A program made the translations under genes and the position numbers. From Mycobacteroides immunogenum (GTDB taxonomy: Bacteria > Actinomycetota > Actinomycetes > Mycobacteriales > Mycobacteriaceae), in assembly GCF_001605725.1 (NCBI RefSeq), contig NZ_CP011530.1, positions 2,976,001-3,040,000 on the forward strand: a DNA stretch of 64,000 bases, written 5' to 3'. The first letter of the stretch is position 1. Each line of letters starts with the position of its first letter. The notes below the pieces were generated by a model. The model made no database searches. It was not told the origin of the DNA and was given only the letters and a program-made list of their open reading frames with translations. Below are positions 21,391-30,557 of this stretch, piece by piece.

Positions 21391-21560
21391 GTCACATAAG
21401 ACGCACTAACAACATTGGCGCCACTTGCACCGTACGTCACTTTTGCAACTAATGAAACTTTAGTCACAAATTACAGACGTGTAATTAATTGCCCTCTAAC
21501 CGGCAATTGAAGAGACGTCTTCTGACGGTTAATTGCCGTGAATTGAAAACCGGCAGTTCA
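21391..21560 (-). promoter_or_regulatory. AT-rich repeat region upstream of ripA
   Basis: The gap 21361-21626 holds the ripA promoter. It is much more AT-rich than its surroundings and contains short repeats: AATTGCC (21487-21493) facing GGCAATT (21502-21508), another AATTGCC (21531-21537), an ACCGGCAATT / ACCGGCAGTT pair, and GTCAC-type sequences at 21391, 21436 and 21463. These look like regulator sites. MtrA, known to act on ripA in mycobacteria, recognises GTCAC-containing repeats, so it is a candidate, but I cannot assign any site firmly. Confidence 0.45.
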
Positions 21561-21626
21561 TCCGGGTTCCATAGTGCGGGCGGCTATTTCGTGGCGAAAC
21601 AGGCTGTACGAATGGTTTGCAAAACG

Positions 21627-22184
21627 TTACTTAACCGAGTCATTCGCAAAGCGGCCACGAACGAGCGCAATTCCGGCGCACGCTGCGGCGACAAGCACAA
21701 CGAGCACAATGGTCAGCGCGGTCCACGAGAAGTGCTCACGCCCCAGCTCGTCGACGAAGTTGTTCGCCGACAGCACCGGATTCCCGGTCTTCGCGACGTC
21801 TTGGCCCGCTTCCAGCGTGACCCGGTCGTACTTTGCGCTGTAGGTACCGGCATAGGACGGGCTGATGACCAGGATCGTCGAGTCCGGGTGGTCCTTGCCG
21901 ATCTCGGTGGCGATATCGCGCAGCGGGGTGTCGATCCAGGGATTGCCGGGCAGCGCGACGACCTTCAGGTCGATGTTCTTGGCGTGCGCTTTCGCCACGA
22001 CATCCTTCAGTCCCTGGACATCGGCCGGTTGAGCCGCGACGCCATCTTCGTTGACGTCCGCGCGTGCCATCTCCAGGCACTTGGCCGACCAGCCCACGGG
22101 ATCGGCTCCCGCCGTCTGAATAGACACACCCACCGCCTGGCACAGTTCAGCGGGGATGAAGGTCGGCAGGTGCTGCGGCGTCAC
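21627..22184 (-). CDS. Rv1476-type membrane protein
   Basis: A 185-residue protein with a mainly extracytoplasmic or soluble N-terminal domain and a single C-terminal membrane helix (WTALTIVLVVLVAAACAGIALV) followed by a basic tail. The N-domain resembles the TPM-like/Rv1476 family (WIDTPLRDIATEIGKDHPDSTILVISP); no catalytic residues are known. The GTG start (22184) follows a TAGATT -10 box by 6 nt, so it is likely leaderless. It sits between ripA and the divergent acn, as in M. tuberculosis. Confidence 0.78.
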   Translation of the reverse strand: MTPQHLPTFIPAELCQAVGVSIQTAGADPVGWSAKCLEMARADVNEDGVAAQPADVQGLKDVVAKAHAKNIDLKVVALPGNPWIDTPLRDIATEIGKDHPDSTILVISPSYAGTYSAKYDRVTLEAGQDVAKTGNPVLSANNFVDELGREHFSWTALTIVLVVLVAAACAGIALVRGRFANDSVK

Positions 22185-22203
22185 GCGACCAATCTAACCC
22201 CCG

Positions 22204-22237
22204 CCGAGCGCCGCATTGCGCACCTGGACACGCCGTA
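22204..22237 (+). repeat. Dispersed intergenic repeat, copy B
   Basis: CGAGCGCCGCATTGCGCACC followed by TGGACACGCCGTAT matches the copy at 49852-49909 apart from scattered substitutions. It lies in the divergent gap between the Rv1476-like gene and acn. Role unknown. Confidence 0.55.
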
Positions 22238-22322
22238 TTTGACGTGCATATCGCCGCCTTCGCCGCGGGCGGCGAATGCCACGGCGGGAATGGCGGGTGA
22301 AATTTGGACATCCCCCTTATTA

Positions 22323-22345
22323 CGGGACAAGCGTACTGTTAGACT
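22323..22345 (+). promoter_or_regulatory. acn promoter with AcnR-type operator
   Basis: CGGGACAAGCGTACTG (22323-22338) matches the Corynebacterium AcnR consensus CAGNACNNNCGTACTG at all but one of the fixed positions. It directly abuts a TAGACT -10 box (22340-22345), so bound repressor would block RNA polymerase. The gene for the matching TetR regulator lies just after acn. Predicted transcription start about 22352, giving an 84-nt 5' UTR with a CCCGCCGGCGGG palindrome. Confidence 0.72.
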
Positions 22346-22435
22346 AGCGATGGAAGGCAGCCATCTGCGGTGGCGCCTCCGGAACCCCGCCTGGCACAGC
22401 CCGCCGGCGGGTGGCCTTCGAGCTTTGGAGCTGAT

Positions 22436-25255
22436 GTGACTAGCAGTCCTAACAAGACGGAATCGGTGAATTCCTTCGGCGCGCGCGGCACACTGCAGGT
22501 TGGCGATGAGTCATACGAAATCTTCCGACTCAACGCCGTACCGGGTACCGAAAAGCTGCCCTACAGCCTGAAGGTGTTGGCAGAGAACCTATTACGCACC
22601 GAAGACGGCGCGAACATCACCAAGGACCACATCCTGGCACTGGCCAACTGGGACCCCTCGGCCGAGCCGAGCGTGGAGATCCAGTTCACCCCGGCCCGTG
22701 TGGTGATGCAGGACTTCACCGGCGTGCCCTGTGTGGTCGACCTGGCCACCATGCGTGAAGCGGTCGCGGCCCTCGGTGGCGACCCCGACAAGGTGAACCC
22801 GCTGTCCCCCGCCGAAATGGTGATCGACCACTCGGTCATCCTGGACGTCTTCGGCACCGCCGACGCCTTCGAGCGCAACGTCGAACTCGAGTACGAGCGC
22901 AACGCCGAGCGCTACCAGTTCTTGCGTTGGGGCCAGGGCGCTTTCGACGATTTCAAGGTCGTCCCGCCGGGCACCGGCATCGTGCACCAGGTCAACATCG
23001 AGTACCTGGCCCGCACCATCTTCACCCGCAATGGCCAGGCTTACCCCGACACCTGTGTGGGCACCGACTCACACACCACCATGGTGAACGGCCTCGGCGT
23101 ACTCGGCTGGGGCGTCGGCGGTATCGAGGCCGAGGCCGCCATGCTGGGCCAGCCCGTCTCCATGCTCATCCCGCGCGTCGTCGGCTTCAAGCTCACCGGT
23201 GAGATCCAGCCCGGCGTCACCGCCACTGACGTGGTGCTGACCGTCACCGACATGCTGCGCAAGCACGGCGTGGTGGGCAAGTTCGTCGAGTTCTACGGCA
23301 AGGGTGTGGCCGAGGTGCCGCTGGCCAACCGCGCCACGCTGGGCAACATGAGCCCCGAATTCGGTTCTACCGCAGCGATCTTCCCGATCGACGACGAGAC
23401 CATCAACTACCTGCGCCTGACCGGTCGCGACGACCAGCAGCTGGCGCTCGTCGAGGCCTACGCTCGCGAGCAGGGCATGTGGCACGACGCCGATCACGAG
23501 CCGGCGTTCTCGGAGTACCTCGAGCTGGACCTGTCCACCGTGGTGCCCTCGATCTCGGGCCCCAAGCGTCCGCAGGACCGCATCGAGCTCTCCGATGCCA
23601 AGAACGCGTTCCGTAAGGACATCCACAACTACGTGGAAGAGAACCACCCGGCACCGCACACGAACCTCGATGAGGCCGTGGAAGAGTCGTTCCCGGCAAG
23701 CGATTCGGCGGTGCTGTCCTTCGCCGAGGACGACGCCGTCATCCCGTCGGCGGCCAACGGTGGCGAAGGCCGTCCGTCTAAGCCGGTCAAGGTGACCTCC
23801 GCCGAGCGCGGCAACTTCGTGCTGGATCACGGCGCGGTGGTGGTCGCTGGTATCACCTCCTGCACCAACACCTCCAACCCGTCGGTCATGCTGGGCGCCG
23901 CCCTGCTGGCCAAGAAGGCCGTCGAAAAGGGCCTGACCACCAAGCCATGGGTCAAGACCAACATGGCTCCCGGGTCGCAGGTCGTCACCGACTACTACAA
24001 CAAGGCCGGCCTGTGGCCGTACCTGGAGAAGCTGGGCTACTACCTGGGTGGCTACGGCTGCACCACGTGCATCGGTAACACCGGCCCGCTGCCCGACGAG
24101 ATCTCCAAGGCCATCAACGACAACGACCTGTCGGTGACCGCGGTGCTCTCCGGTAACCGCAACTTCGAAGGCCGTATCTCCCCCGATGTCAAGATGAACT
24201 ACCTGGCCTCCCCGCCGCTGGTCATCGCCTACGGCATCGCCGGAACCATGGACTTCGACTTCGACACCGACCCGCTGGGCAAGGACCACGACGGCAACGA
24301 GGTCTTCCTCAAGGACATCTGGCCCAGCGCCTCGGAGATTGAGGAGACCATCGCCTCGTCGATCAACCGCGAGATGTTCACCAGCTCCTACGCCGATGTC
24401 TTCAAGGGCGACGAGCGCTGGCGCAGCCTGCCCACCCCGGAAGGCAACACCTTCGAGTGGGTCGACACGTCCACCTACGTGCGCAAGGCGCCGTACTTCG
24501 ACGGCATGCCGCTGGAGCCCACCCCCGTCACCGACATCAAGGGCGCGCGTGTGCTGGCCCTGCTTGGCGACTCGGTGACCACCGACCACATCTCGCCGGC
24601 CGGTTCCATCAAGTCGGGCACCCCCGCCGCCCAGTACCTCGACGAGCACGGCGTGGAGCGCAAGGATTACAACTCGCTGGGCTCGCGCCGTGGCAACCAC
24701 GAGGTGATGGTGCGCGGCACCTTCGCGAACATCCGCCTGCGTAACCAGCTGCTCGACGATGTCTCGGGTGGATACACGCGCGACTTCACCCTGGACGGTG
24801 GGCCGCAGTCGTTCATCTACGACGCGTCGGTGAACTACCAGAAGGCGGGCATCCCGCTGGTGGTCTTGGGCGGCAAAGAATACGGCTCTGGCTCGTCCCG
24901 TGACTGGGCGGCCAAGGGCACTCGCCTGCTGGGCGTCAAGGCCGTTATCACCGAGTCGTTCGAGCGTATCCACCGGTCGAACCTCATTGGTATGGGCGTC
25001 ATTCCGCTGCAGTTCCCGGCCGGAGAGTCCGCGGCCTCGCTGAAGCTCGACGGCACCGAGACCTACGACATCAGCGGTATCGAGAAGCTCAACGAGGGCT
25101 CGACGCCGAAGACCGTGCACGTGACCGCCACCAAGCAGGACGGGTCCCGTACTGAGTTTGATGCTGTGGTCCGGATCGACACACCCGGCGAGGCCGACTA
25201 CTACCGCAACGGTGGCATCCTGCAGTACGTGCTGCGGAACATGCTGGCCGGCTAG
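22436..25255 (+). CDS. acn: Aconitate hydratase (aconitase A)
   Basis: Isomerises citrate to isocitrate in the TCA and glyoxylate cycles; [4Fe-4S] enzyme, sensitive to iron and oxidants. 939 residues from the GTG at 22436, which has TTGGAG 5 nt upstream; an ATG at 22370 would add 22 poorly conserved residues. The three cluster Cys are in [10 protein letters not shown] and [12 protein letters not shown], and the C-terminal swivel domain includes [10 protein letters not shown]. Upstream lies an AcnR-type operator and downstream the AcnR gene. The minus strand carries a long open frame across most of this gene, but that is a codon-bias shadow. Confidence 0.97.
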   Translation: MTSSPNKTESVNSFGARGTLQVGDESYEIFRLNAVPGTEKLPYSLKVLAENLLRTEDGANITKDHILALANWDPSAEPSVEIQFTPARVVMQDFTGVPCVVDLATMREAVAALGGDPDKVNPLSPAEMVIDHSVILDVFGTADAFERNVELEYERNAERYQFLRWGQGAFDDFKVVPPGTGIVHQVNIEYLARTIFTRNGQAYPDTCVGTDSHTTMVNGLGVLGWGVGGIEAEAAMLGQPVSMLIPRVVGFKLTGEIQPGVTATDVVLTVTDMLRKHGVVGKFVEFYGKGVAEVPLANRATLGNMSPEFGSTAAIFPIDDETINYLRLTGRDDQQLALVEAYAREQGMWHDADHEPAFSEYLELDLSTVVPSISGPKRPQDRIELSDAKNAFRKDIHNYVEENHPAPHTNLDEAVEESFPASDSAVLSFAEDDAVIPSAANGGEGRPSKPVKVTSAERGNFVLDHGAVVVAGITSCTNTSNPSVMLGAALLAKKAVEKGLTTKPWVKTNMAPGSQVVTDYYNKAGLWPYLEKLGYYLGGYGCTTCIGNTGPLPDEISKAINDNDLSVTAVLSGNRNFEGRISPDVKMNYLASPPLVIAYGIAGTMDFDFDTDPLGKDHDGNEVFLKDIWPSASEIEETIASSINREMFTSSYADVFKGDERWRSLPTPEGNTFEWVDTSTYVRKAPYFDGMPLEPTPVTDIKGARVLALLGDSVTTDHISPAGSIKSGTPAAQYLDEHGVERKDYNSLGSRRGNHEVMVRGTFANIRLRNQLLDDVSGGYTRDFTLDGGPQSFIYDASVNYQKAGIPLVVLGGKEYGSGSSRDWAAKGTRLLGVKAVITESFERIHRSNLIGMGVIPLQFPAGESAASLKLDGTETYDISGIEKLNEGSTPKTVHVTATKQDGSRTEFDAVVRIDTPGEADYYRNGGILQYVLRNMLAG

Positions 25256-25282
25256 TCGCAGCCAGGACCAGGGGCCTACACA

Positions 25283-25855
25283 GTGCCGCGCGTTAGCGAG
25301 GATCACCTCGCGGCTCGTCGCCGCCAGATCCTCGATGGCGCGCGGCGCTGTTTTGCCGAGTATGGATACGACGGCGCCACCGTGCGCCGTCTGGAACACA
25401 CCATCGGCATGTCACGGGGAGCGATCTTCCACCACTTCCGCGACAAGGACACGCTGTTCTTCGCACTGGCGCGCGAGGACGCCGAACGGATGGCAAACGT
25501 AGCCAGCCGTGAGGGTCTGGTGCAGGTGATGCGGGACATGCTCGCCGATCCGAATCAATTCGATTGGCTGGCAACGCGATTGGAAATCGCCCGCAAGCTG
25601 CGCAACGATCCGGAGTTTCGGCGCGGCTGGAATCAGCGTTCCGAAGAACTCAACACCGCCACCCTGGCGCGGCTGCAACGCCAGAAGAAGGCGGGCCGGC
25701 TGCGTGAGGATGTGCCCAGTGAGGTCATCCTGGGTTACCTGGATTTGATACTTGACGGGCTGGTGGCCCGCCTGGCCGCCGGTGAATCGACGGAAAGCCT
25801 TAGCCGCGTGCTAGATCTCGTGGAGGACTCGGTGCGCCGTGCCGATCACGCCTGA
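25283..25855 (+). CDS. acnR: TetR-family repressor, AcnR-type
   Basis: 190 residues with an N-terminal TetR helix-turn-helix (about 8-54: RRRQILDGARRCFAEYGYDGATVRRL, then GMSRGAIFHHF) and an all-helical ligand/dimer domain. It starts at a GTG 27 nt after acn. In Corynebacterium AcnR represses the aconitase gene and binds citrate with Mg2+; here the gene order acn-acnR and the operator at 22323-22338 support the same job. Rv1474c is the M. tuberculosis counterpart. Confidence 0.88.
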   Translation: MPRVSEDHLAARRRQILDGARRCFAEYGYDGATVRRLEHTIGMSRGAIFHHFRDKDTLFFALAREDAERMANVASREGLVQVMRDMLADPNQFDWLATRLEIARKLRNDPEFRRGWNQRSEELNTATLARLQRQKKAGRLREDVPSEVILGYLDLILDGLVARLAAGESTESLSRVLDLVEDSVRRADHA

Positions 25856-26369
25856 TACCAAAGACTGGACGTGGGTCTTGGAGAGCCGGTGCGGCGAATG
25901 CGGATTTGATCCGGCCACAACATCATTCGACCAGATACCTGATCTCGTGCGCGAGAATCTGGCGGCTTGGCAGCCTGTGCTGGCCGGCCCCGAGGTACGC
26001 CTGCGTCCCGACGAGCAGACCTGGTCGGCACTGGAATACGGCGCACACGTCCGCGATGTGTTCCGCATCTTCCTGACTCGGCTTCAACTCATGCTGGCCG
26101 AGGATGATCCGCTGTTCGCGAACTGGGACCAGGACCAGACCGCGGTCGAGGACCGCTACGCCGACCAGGACCCCGCCGCGGTGGCGGCGGAGCTCGCGGC
26201 GGCGGGCGCGGCGGTCGCCCAGGCCTTCGCCGAGGTACCACGCGACGCCCTGGATCGTCGGGGACGGCGAAGCAACGGTTCGGTTTTCACCGTGGAGACG
26301 CTGGGGCTGTACTTCGTGCACGACCCGGTGCATCACCTGCACGATGTGTGCCGCCAGCCGACGGATTAG
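25839..26369 (+). CDS. DinB-superfamily (metal-binding four-helix) protein
   Basis: 176 residues with the DinB/mycothiol-dependent fold: a first His in SALEYGAHVRDVF and a His cluster HDPVHHLHD near the C-terminus, the usual metal ligands of this superfamily. Many actinobacterial members use mycothiol or bacillithiol as cosubstrate, but the substrate is unknown here. The GTG start overlaps the acnR stop by 17 nt, so it is probably the third gene of the acn transcript. It ends convergently with the AMIN-like protein gene, overlapping by 4 nt. Confidence 0.72.
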   Translation: MPITPDTKDWTWVLESRCGECGFDPATTSFDQIPDLVRENLAAWQPVLAGPEVRLRPDEQTWSALEYGAHVRDVFRIFLTRLQLMLAEDDPLFANWDQDQTAVEDRYADQDPAAVAAELAAAGAAVAQAFAEVPRDALDRRGRRSNGSVFTVETLGLYFVHDPVHHLHDVCRQPTD

Positions 26370-26908
26370 TGCGGGAAATCGATCACAGCCCGTGAGGGTG
26401 TATCGGTGATATAGGCCACCGGGCATTTCGACTCTCGGGCGGCGACCTTCCACGCCAGCACGCCATTGCGGTCTTTGAAGATGTCCGGGTCCTGCAGCAG
26501 GCGCGCCGAGCGCACCACCGGTGTACCGGGCGGCGCCCCGAGATCGTCGGGTTGCGGAAACGACTTCACCTGCCTGTTCTGCGGCCGGTCAAAGGTTCCC
26601 ACCACGGTGTCGTGGGCGGCGGCGCCACGGAAGGCCACCGCATATCCCCCGTCCACCGGCGTGACGGAGAACGGCGGTGTTTGCCAGTAGGTCACCGGGC
26701 CTACCGGTGGTGCCAGCTTGTCCGGGCCGAAGGTGAAGGTCACGCGGTCGAGGTCGTCGAGCGCTTCGATACGCACATCGTGCAGGATGTTGGCGTAGTT
26801 CTCGGTGCCGCCGTCGGTCACGGTGGGGCACGCCGGAGCCGCCCCCACGTGCGGAGACGGCACCAGCGAGCCGACTACTAGTACAAGCGGTACCAGGTAT
26901 CGATACAT
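26366..26908 (-). CDS. Secreted AMIN-like domain protein (paralogue 1)
   Basis: 180 residues with a Sec signal peptide (MYRYLVPLVLVVGSLVPSPH, cleavage likely after VGAA) and no lipobox Cys. The mature part has the beta-rich AMIN-like pattern: VRIEALDDLDRVTFTFGPD, a central AFRGAAAHD and a C-terminal SRAVIDFPH. It is a diverged paralogue of the next gene upstream, with the same block order (DRVTFEFGPD, GASAHD, RLVVDLPH). AMIN-type domains bind peptidoglycan or envelope structures; no enzyme site is visible. A TACATT -10 box 8 nt before the ATG suggests a leaderless mRNA. Confidence 0.72.
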   Translation of the reverse strand: MYRYLVPLVLVVGSLVPSPHVGAAPACPTVTDGGTENYANILHDVRIEALDDLDRVTFTFGPDKLAPPVGPVTYWQTPPFSVTPVDGGYAVAFRGAAAHDTVVGTFDRPQNRQVKSFPQPDDLGAPPGTPVVRSARLLQDPDIFKDRNGVLAWKVAARESKCPVAYITDTPSRAVIDFPH

Positions 26909-27014
26909 GGTTAGCGAATGTACGGCGTCCCGCACCGTATTGTCGGCGTTCCGCCACTGATTGTCGCCGGTGGTCAATCACCCGCCGATGCGTGGTGACC
27001 TGTCACAAATGTCG

Positions 27015-27659
27015 CTAATGCGGCAGGTCCACCACGAGGCGCGGCGGATTGGTGAGCGTGCTCACCTGCGGACAGCGCTGCTTGTTCAGCCCCAGCGCCC
27101 ACCGGACCTTTCCTTCAAAGTCCTCGCCTTGCTTGGCCTCGGCAAGGACCGGGAAGTCCTTCGGCTTGATCTCGCTGGGCCCCGGGTAGGAACGGATCGG
27201 CTTATCCGCGTCATGCGCGGACGCGCCCGTGAACAACACACCCAGCAGCGCACTCCCGGCCACGACGACGCTGTCGCCCTTGGGGCCCGCGGAGACACTG
27301 GCGGGACTATCCACCGAGTACTTGGGAACTACCAGCTCATCAAGCGGCACCTTGTTCTTGGCGTCGGTTTTCGGATCCGGACCGAATTCGAAGGTGACCC
27401 TGTCGTAGTCGTCTTGTTTTCCGACGCGTACATCGCGCAGCAGCGGGGCCACATTGGTTCCTCCGCCACCGCTGACCGTCTCGCAGGCCGTGACGCGGAA
27501 GGTCTCCGGGGCCGGTGTCGACGTTTGCGGAAGCGCCGTGGTGGTGGCCACCGGCGATACCAACTCGCCCAGCTCGCGCCCCTGACCCGCGCACCCGGAC
27601 GCGGTCAGCGCCGCCAGTGCCAGTACGCCGATGTTCCGGATACCACCGTGTGCTCGCAT
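27015..27659 (-). CDS. AMIN-like domain lipoprotein (paralogue 2)
   Basis: 214 residues with a lipoprotein signal peptide: LALAALTASGC places the lipidated Cys near residue 23. A Thr/Pro-rich linker (TTTALPQTSTPAPET) leads to the AMIN-like domain with DRVTFEFGPD, GASAHDADKPIRSYPG and the terminal PPRLVVDLPH. It is probably anchored on the outer face of the plasma membrane. It lies 106 nt upstream of its non-lipidated paralogue on the same strand, a likely tandem duplication. Confidence 0.75.
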   Translation of the reverse strand: MRAHGGIRNIGVLALAALTASGCAGQGRELGELVSPVATTTALPQTSTPAPETFRVTACETVSGGGGTNVAPLLRDVRVGKQDDYDRVTFEFGPDPKTDAKNKVPLDELVVPKYSVDSPASVSAGPKGDSVVVAGSALLGVLFTGASAHDADKPIRSYPGPSEIKPKDFPVLAEAKQGEDFEGKVRWALGLNKQRCPQVSTLTNPPRLVVDLPH

Positions 27660-27720
27660 CGCACCACGTTAGCAACAATTGGCACCCGAAAGCTCAACGG
27701 GCACATCGCGTGTCGAAGCC

Positions 27721-27906
27721 CTACTGAGACTTGCGCACCCGCCGATTCGGGCCACCGCGTCCACGTAGGGTTACCCCGGATTCCACGAGCGCACGGTGCA
27801 CGTAGCCATACGATCGGCCCGTGTCCGCGGCAAGCGTGCGAATACTCGCACCCTTCTCGTACCCGGCCTTCAGCTCGGCACGTTCCTCGTCGCGCGTTTT
27901 GGCCAT
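27721..27906 (-). CDS. Small helix-turn-helix protein (Rv1473A-like)
   Basis: 61 residues, almost entirely one HTH domain: MAKTRDEERAELKAGYEKGA, then SIRTLAADTGRSYGYVHRAL as the recognition helix and a basic tail (RGRGGPNRRVRKS). The ATG at 27906 has a GGGAGAGAGG ribosome-binding site; a longer frame from 27975 is less likely. Small DNA-binding proteins of this kind are often taken for fragments, but Rv1473A at the same place in M. tuberculosis has the same size. Target unknown; Lsr2/AlpA-like or Sco4226-like roles cannot be distinguished. Confidence 0.8.
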   Translation of the reverse strand: MAKTRDEERAELKAGYEKGASIRTLAADTGRSYGYVHRALVESGVTLRGRGGPNRRVRKSQ

Positions 27907-28024
27907 CGCGACCTCTCTCCCGACTCCATTCCGCAGCCCTGCTGGACAGCTCGACCCGGTTGCACCATAGCGCAAATGTGATCACGCATGTGCACGAGAC
28001 GCGGCGGGAGGGTAAAGAAAAAGG

Positions 28025-29653
28025 TTAGGCCAGCTCGATGAGGTCCCGATACTCGTCGGACCAGTAGTCCTCGGTACCATCCGGCAACAACACCACGCGT
28101 TGCGGATTCAGTGCTTCCGCCGCGCCGGGGTCGTGGGTGACGAGCACGACAGCGCCCTGGTAACTGCGTAGCGCGTCCAGAACCTGCTCGCGCGACGCCG
28201 GATCCAGGTTGTTGGTCGGCTCATCGAGCAACAGAACATTCGCGGTGGAGGCCACCAAACCCGCAAGCGCCAGACGAGTCTTCTCACCGCCGGACAGCGT
28301 TCCGGCGGGCTGCTCCAACTGCGGGCCGCTGAACATGAACGCGCCCAGGATTCCGCGCAGTTCCTGCTCCCCCGTGTCGGGCGCGGCATGGCGGATGTTC
28401 TCCCAGACTGTCGCGTGGTCGTCCAGGGTGTCATGCTCCTGCGCGAAGTAGCCCAACTTGAGCCCGTGGCCCGGCTCCAGTTCGCCGGCGTCCGCCGTCT
28501 CGGCGCCCGCCAGAAGCCGCAGCAACGTCGTCTTACCCGCACCGTTGAGCCCAAGCACCACAACGCGAGAACCGCGATCGATGGCCAGGTCCACCCCGGT
28601 GAAGATCTCCAAGGACCCGTAGTTTTTGGTCAATCCCTTGGCCACCAACGGAACTCGCCCACAAGCGGCAGGCGTCGGGAATTTGATGCGGGCCACCTTG
28701 TCGGCCACCCGTTCTTCGTCAAGACCCGACAGCATCTTCTCCGCGCGGCGCAACATATTCTGCGCGGCAACGGCTTTGGTGGCCTTTGCGCCCATCTTGG
28801 CCGCCTGTGTACGCAGCGCCGAGGCCTTCTTCTCCGCGTTGGCCCGCTCACGCCGGCGGCGCTGCTCGTCCAGCGACCGCGCGTCCAAGTACTTCTGCCA
28901 CCCCATGTTGTAGACGTCGACCTCGCCGCGCACCGCGTCCAGGAACCACACCTTGTTCACGACATCGGCCAGCAGCTCCACGTTGTGGCTGATCACCACC
29001 AGCCCACCATCGTGATTCTGCAAGAATCCGCGCAACCAGCCGATCGAGTCGGCGTCCAGGTGGTTGGTCGGCTCGTCCAGCAGCAGCGTCATACTCGACC
29101 CCGCGCCGCCCTCGGAGGCGCCGAACAGGATCCTCGCCAGCTCAACCCGCCTGCGCTGTCCGCCGGAAAGCGTCCGCAGCGGTTGCAGCAGAATCCGCTC
29201 CGGCAACCCGAGGCTCGAACAAATCCGGGCCGCTTCACTTTCCGCGACATATCCGCCCAGCGAGGAGAAGCGCTCCTCGAGCTGGCCGTAGCGGCGCACG
29301 GCCTTGTCGCGCTGTTCATCGTCGGCCAGCTCCGCCATCAGCGTCTGCTGCTTCTCCATCTCACTGATGATGGTGTCCAGGCCGCGCGCCGACAGCACCC
29401 GATCGCGGGCCAACAGGTCCAAGTTGCCTTCCTTGGGATCCTGGGGCAAATAGCCGATCTCACCGATCCGGGCCACCGAACCGGCATACGGCTCACCCTC
29501 GCCGGCGAGAATTCTCATCGAGGTGGTCTTGCCGGCCCCGTTACGTCCCACCAGTCCGATCCGGTCACCGGGCTGGATGCGTAACGCGGGGCCCGGCGCG
29601 TAGACGAGCGTGCGGGCGCCGGCGCGGACCTCGAGGTCCGTCGCGGTAATCAC
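28025..29653 (-). CDS. ABC-F family ATPase (ribosome-associated)
   Basis: 542 residues with two ABC domains in one chain and no membrane segment. Walker A motifs are GRNGAGKTTS (first domain) and GLNGAGKTTL (second); signature motifs are LSGGQRRRVEL and LSGGEKTRLAL; a charged linker (RSLDEQRRRRERANAEKKASAL) joins them. ABC-F proteins act on the ribosome in translation control or antibiotic protection. The M. tuberculosis counterpart Rv1473 is labelled a macrolide ATPase, but resistance is not proven here. The GTG start has AAGGAG 6 nt upstream. Downstream gap 27976-28024 is empty. Confidence 0.9.
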   Translation of the reverse strand: MITATDLEVRAGARTLVYAPGPALRIQPGDRIGLVGRNGAGKTTSMRILAGEGEPYAGSVARIGEIGYLPQDPKEGNLDLLARDRVLSARGLDTIISEMEKQQTLMAELADDEQRDKAVRRYGQLEERFSSLGGYVAESEAARICSSLGLPERILLQPLRTLSGGQRRRVELARILFGASEGGAGSSMTLLLDEPTNHLDADSIGWLRGFLQNHDGGLVVISHNVELLADVVNKVWFLDAVRGEVDVYNMGWQKYLDARSLDEQRRRRERANAEKKASALRTQAAKMGAKATKAVAAQNMLRRAEKMLSGLDEERVADKVARIKFPTPAACGRVPLVAKGLTKNYGSLEIFTGVDLAIDRGSRVVVLGLNGAGKTTLLRLLAGAETADAGELEPGHGLKLGYFAQEHDTLDDHATVWENIRHAAPDTGEQELRGILGAFMFSGPQLEQPAGTLSGGEKTRLALAGLVASTANVLLLDEPTNNLDPASREQVLDALRSYQGAVVLVTHDPGAAEALNPQRVVLLPDGTEDYWSDEYRDLIELA

Positions 29654-29692
29654 TACTTACTCCTTGGATGCTGTGTGCGTGTCACGCACTTC

Positions 29693-30502
29693 TCAGCGCT
29701 TGTCTCTAAAGGTTGCTTCGCGCCGCTCCTTGCGGGCGGCGGTGGCTTCTTCGAAGTTGTCGGTGAGCAGCCGGACATAGAGCTGCCCCAGGCCCTCTTG
29801 GTGCATGTGACTTTCCAGGCTAGCGGCGTCCAGCCCACTCCAAATGGTGCGCTTGGTCAACTCGATTCCCGGACGGGAGAACCCGGCGATGCGTTCCCCT
29901 ATGGCGTAACACTCTTCCAGCAGCGATTCGGACGGCACCTTCCGGGATACCAATCCAATGCGCTCGGCCTCGTCGGCGTCGACATCGCGGCCGGTCAACA
30001 TGATGTCAGAGGCGCGCGAGGTACCAATGGCGCGCGGCAGCAGATAGCTCAGGCCCAGCTCGCTGGCCGTCAGTCCGTTGTTGATGCCGGCCGCCCGGAA
30101 GTAGGCAGTGTCCGAGGCCACCCGCACATCACAGGCCAGTGCCAGACACAGCCCACCGCCGATGGCCGCGCCGTTGATGGCAGCGATGACCGGCTGGTGC
30201 ATCCGGCGCAGCGTGAGAATGACCTCGTCGAGCAGTTCCATGGAGCGCAAGGCGATGGTCGGCTGGGTCAGGCCGCCGATGTGCGGTATGGGTCCGGCCG
30301 ATTTCTGGTCGGCACCAGAACAGAAGCCCTTACCGGCACCGGTGATGACGACGGCACGCACATCGTTGTCGTGACTGATGTCGATCAGCATCTGCTTGAA
30401 GGGCAGCATCACGTCGAACGCCATGGCGTTCATCCGCTCGGGCCGGTTCAGGGTGACCAGGGCAATTTCCGGACGCGGACGGTCCACCAGGACGAAACTC
30501 AT
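29693..30502 (-). CDS. echA12: Enoyl-CoA hydratase/isomerase family protein
   Basis: 269 residues of the crotonase fold: oxyanion-hole segments GAGKGFCSGAD and NGAAIGGGLCLALACDV, with Glu/Asp in AGINNGLTASELGLSYLLPR. It likely hydrates or isomerises an acyl-CoA in fatty acid degradation; the exact substrate cannot be inferred. It lies between the ABC-F gene and the integral membrane protein gene on the same strand. By position it matches echA12 (Rv1472). Confidence 0.88.
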   Translation of the reverse strand: MSFVLVDRPRPEIALVTLNRPERMNAMAFDVMLPFKQMLIDISHDNDVRAVVITGAGKGFCSGADQKSAGPIPHIGGLTQPTIALRSMELLDEVILTLRRMHQPVIAAINGAAIGGGLCLALACDVRVASDTAYFRAAGINNGLTASELGLSYLLPRAIGTSRASDIMLTGRDVDADEAERIGLVSRKVPSESLLEECYAIGERIAGFSRPGIELTKRTIWSGLDAASLESHMHQEGLGQLYVRLLTDNFEEATAARKERREATFRDKR

Positions 30503-30557
30503 GAATCCATATAACCGACCCTGCCGGGCTGTACCAAATCGCTGTGCGGTCAGGCGG

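Noticed and set aside
21361..21626. c-di-AMP (ydaO) riboswitch upstream of ripA
   Set aside because: Such riboswitches precede some actinobacterial wall hydrolases, but the conserved core blocks are not present in this AT-rich gap.
23069..25399. A 776-residue open frame antisense to acn
   Set aside because: It lies over an intact aconitase gene, has His/Gly/Val-rich low-complexity content typical of high-GC shadow frames and no motif. No ribosome-binding site was found.
26961..28028. A 355-residue open frame antisense to the AMIN-like lipoprotein and HTH genes
   Set aside because: It spans several sense genes with good starts and lacks any recognisable domain.
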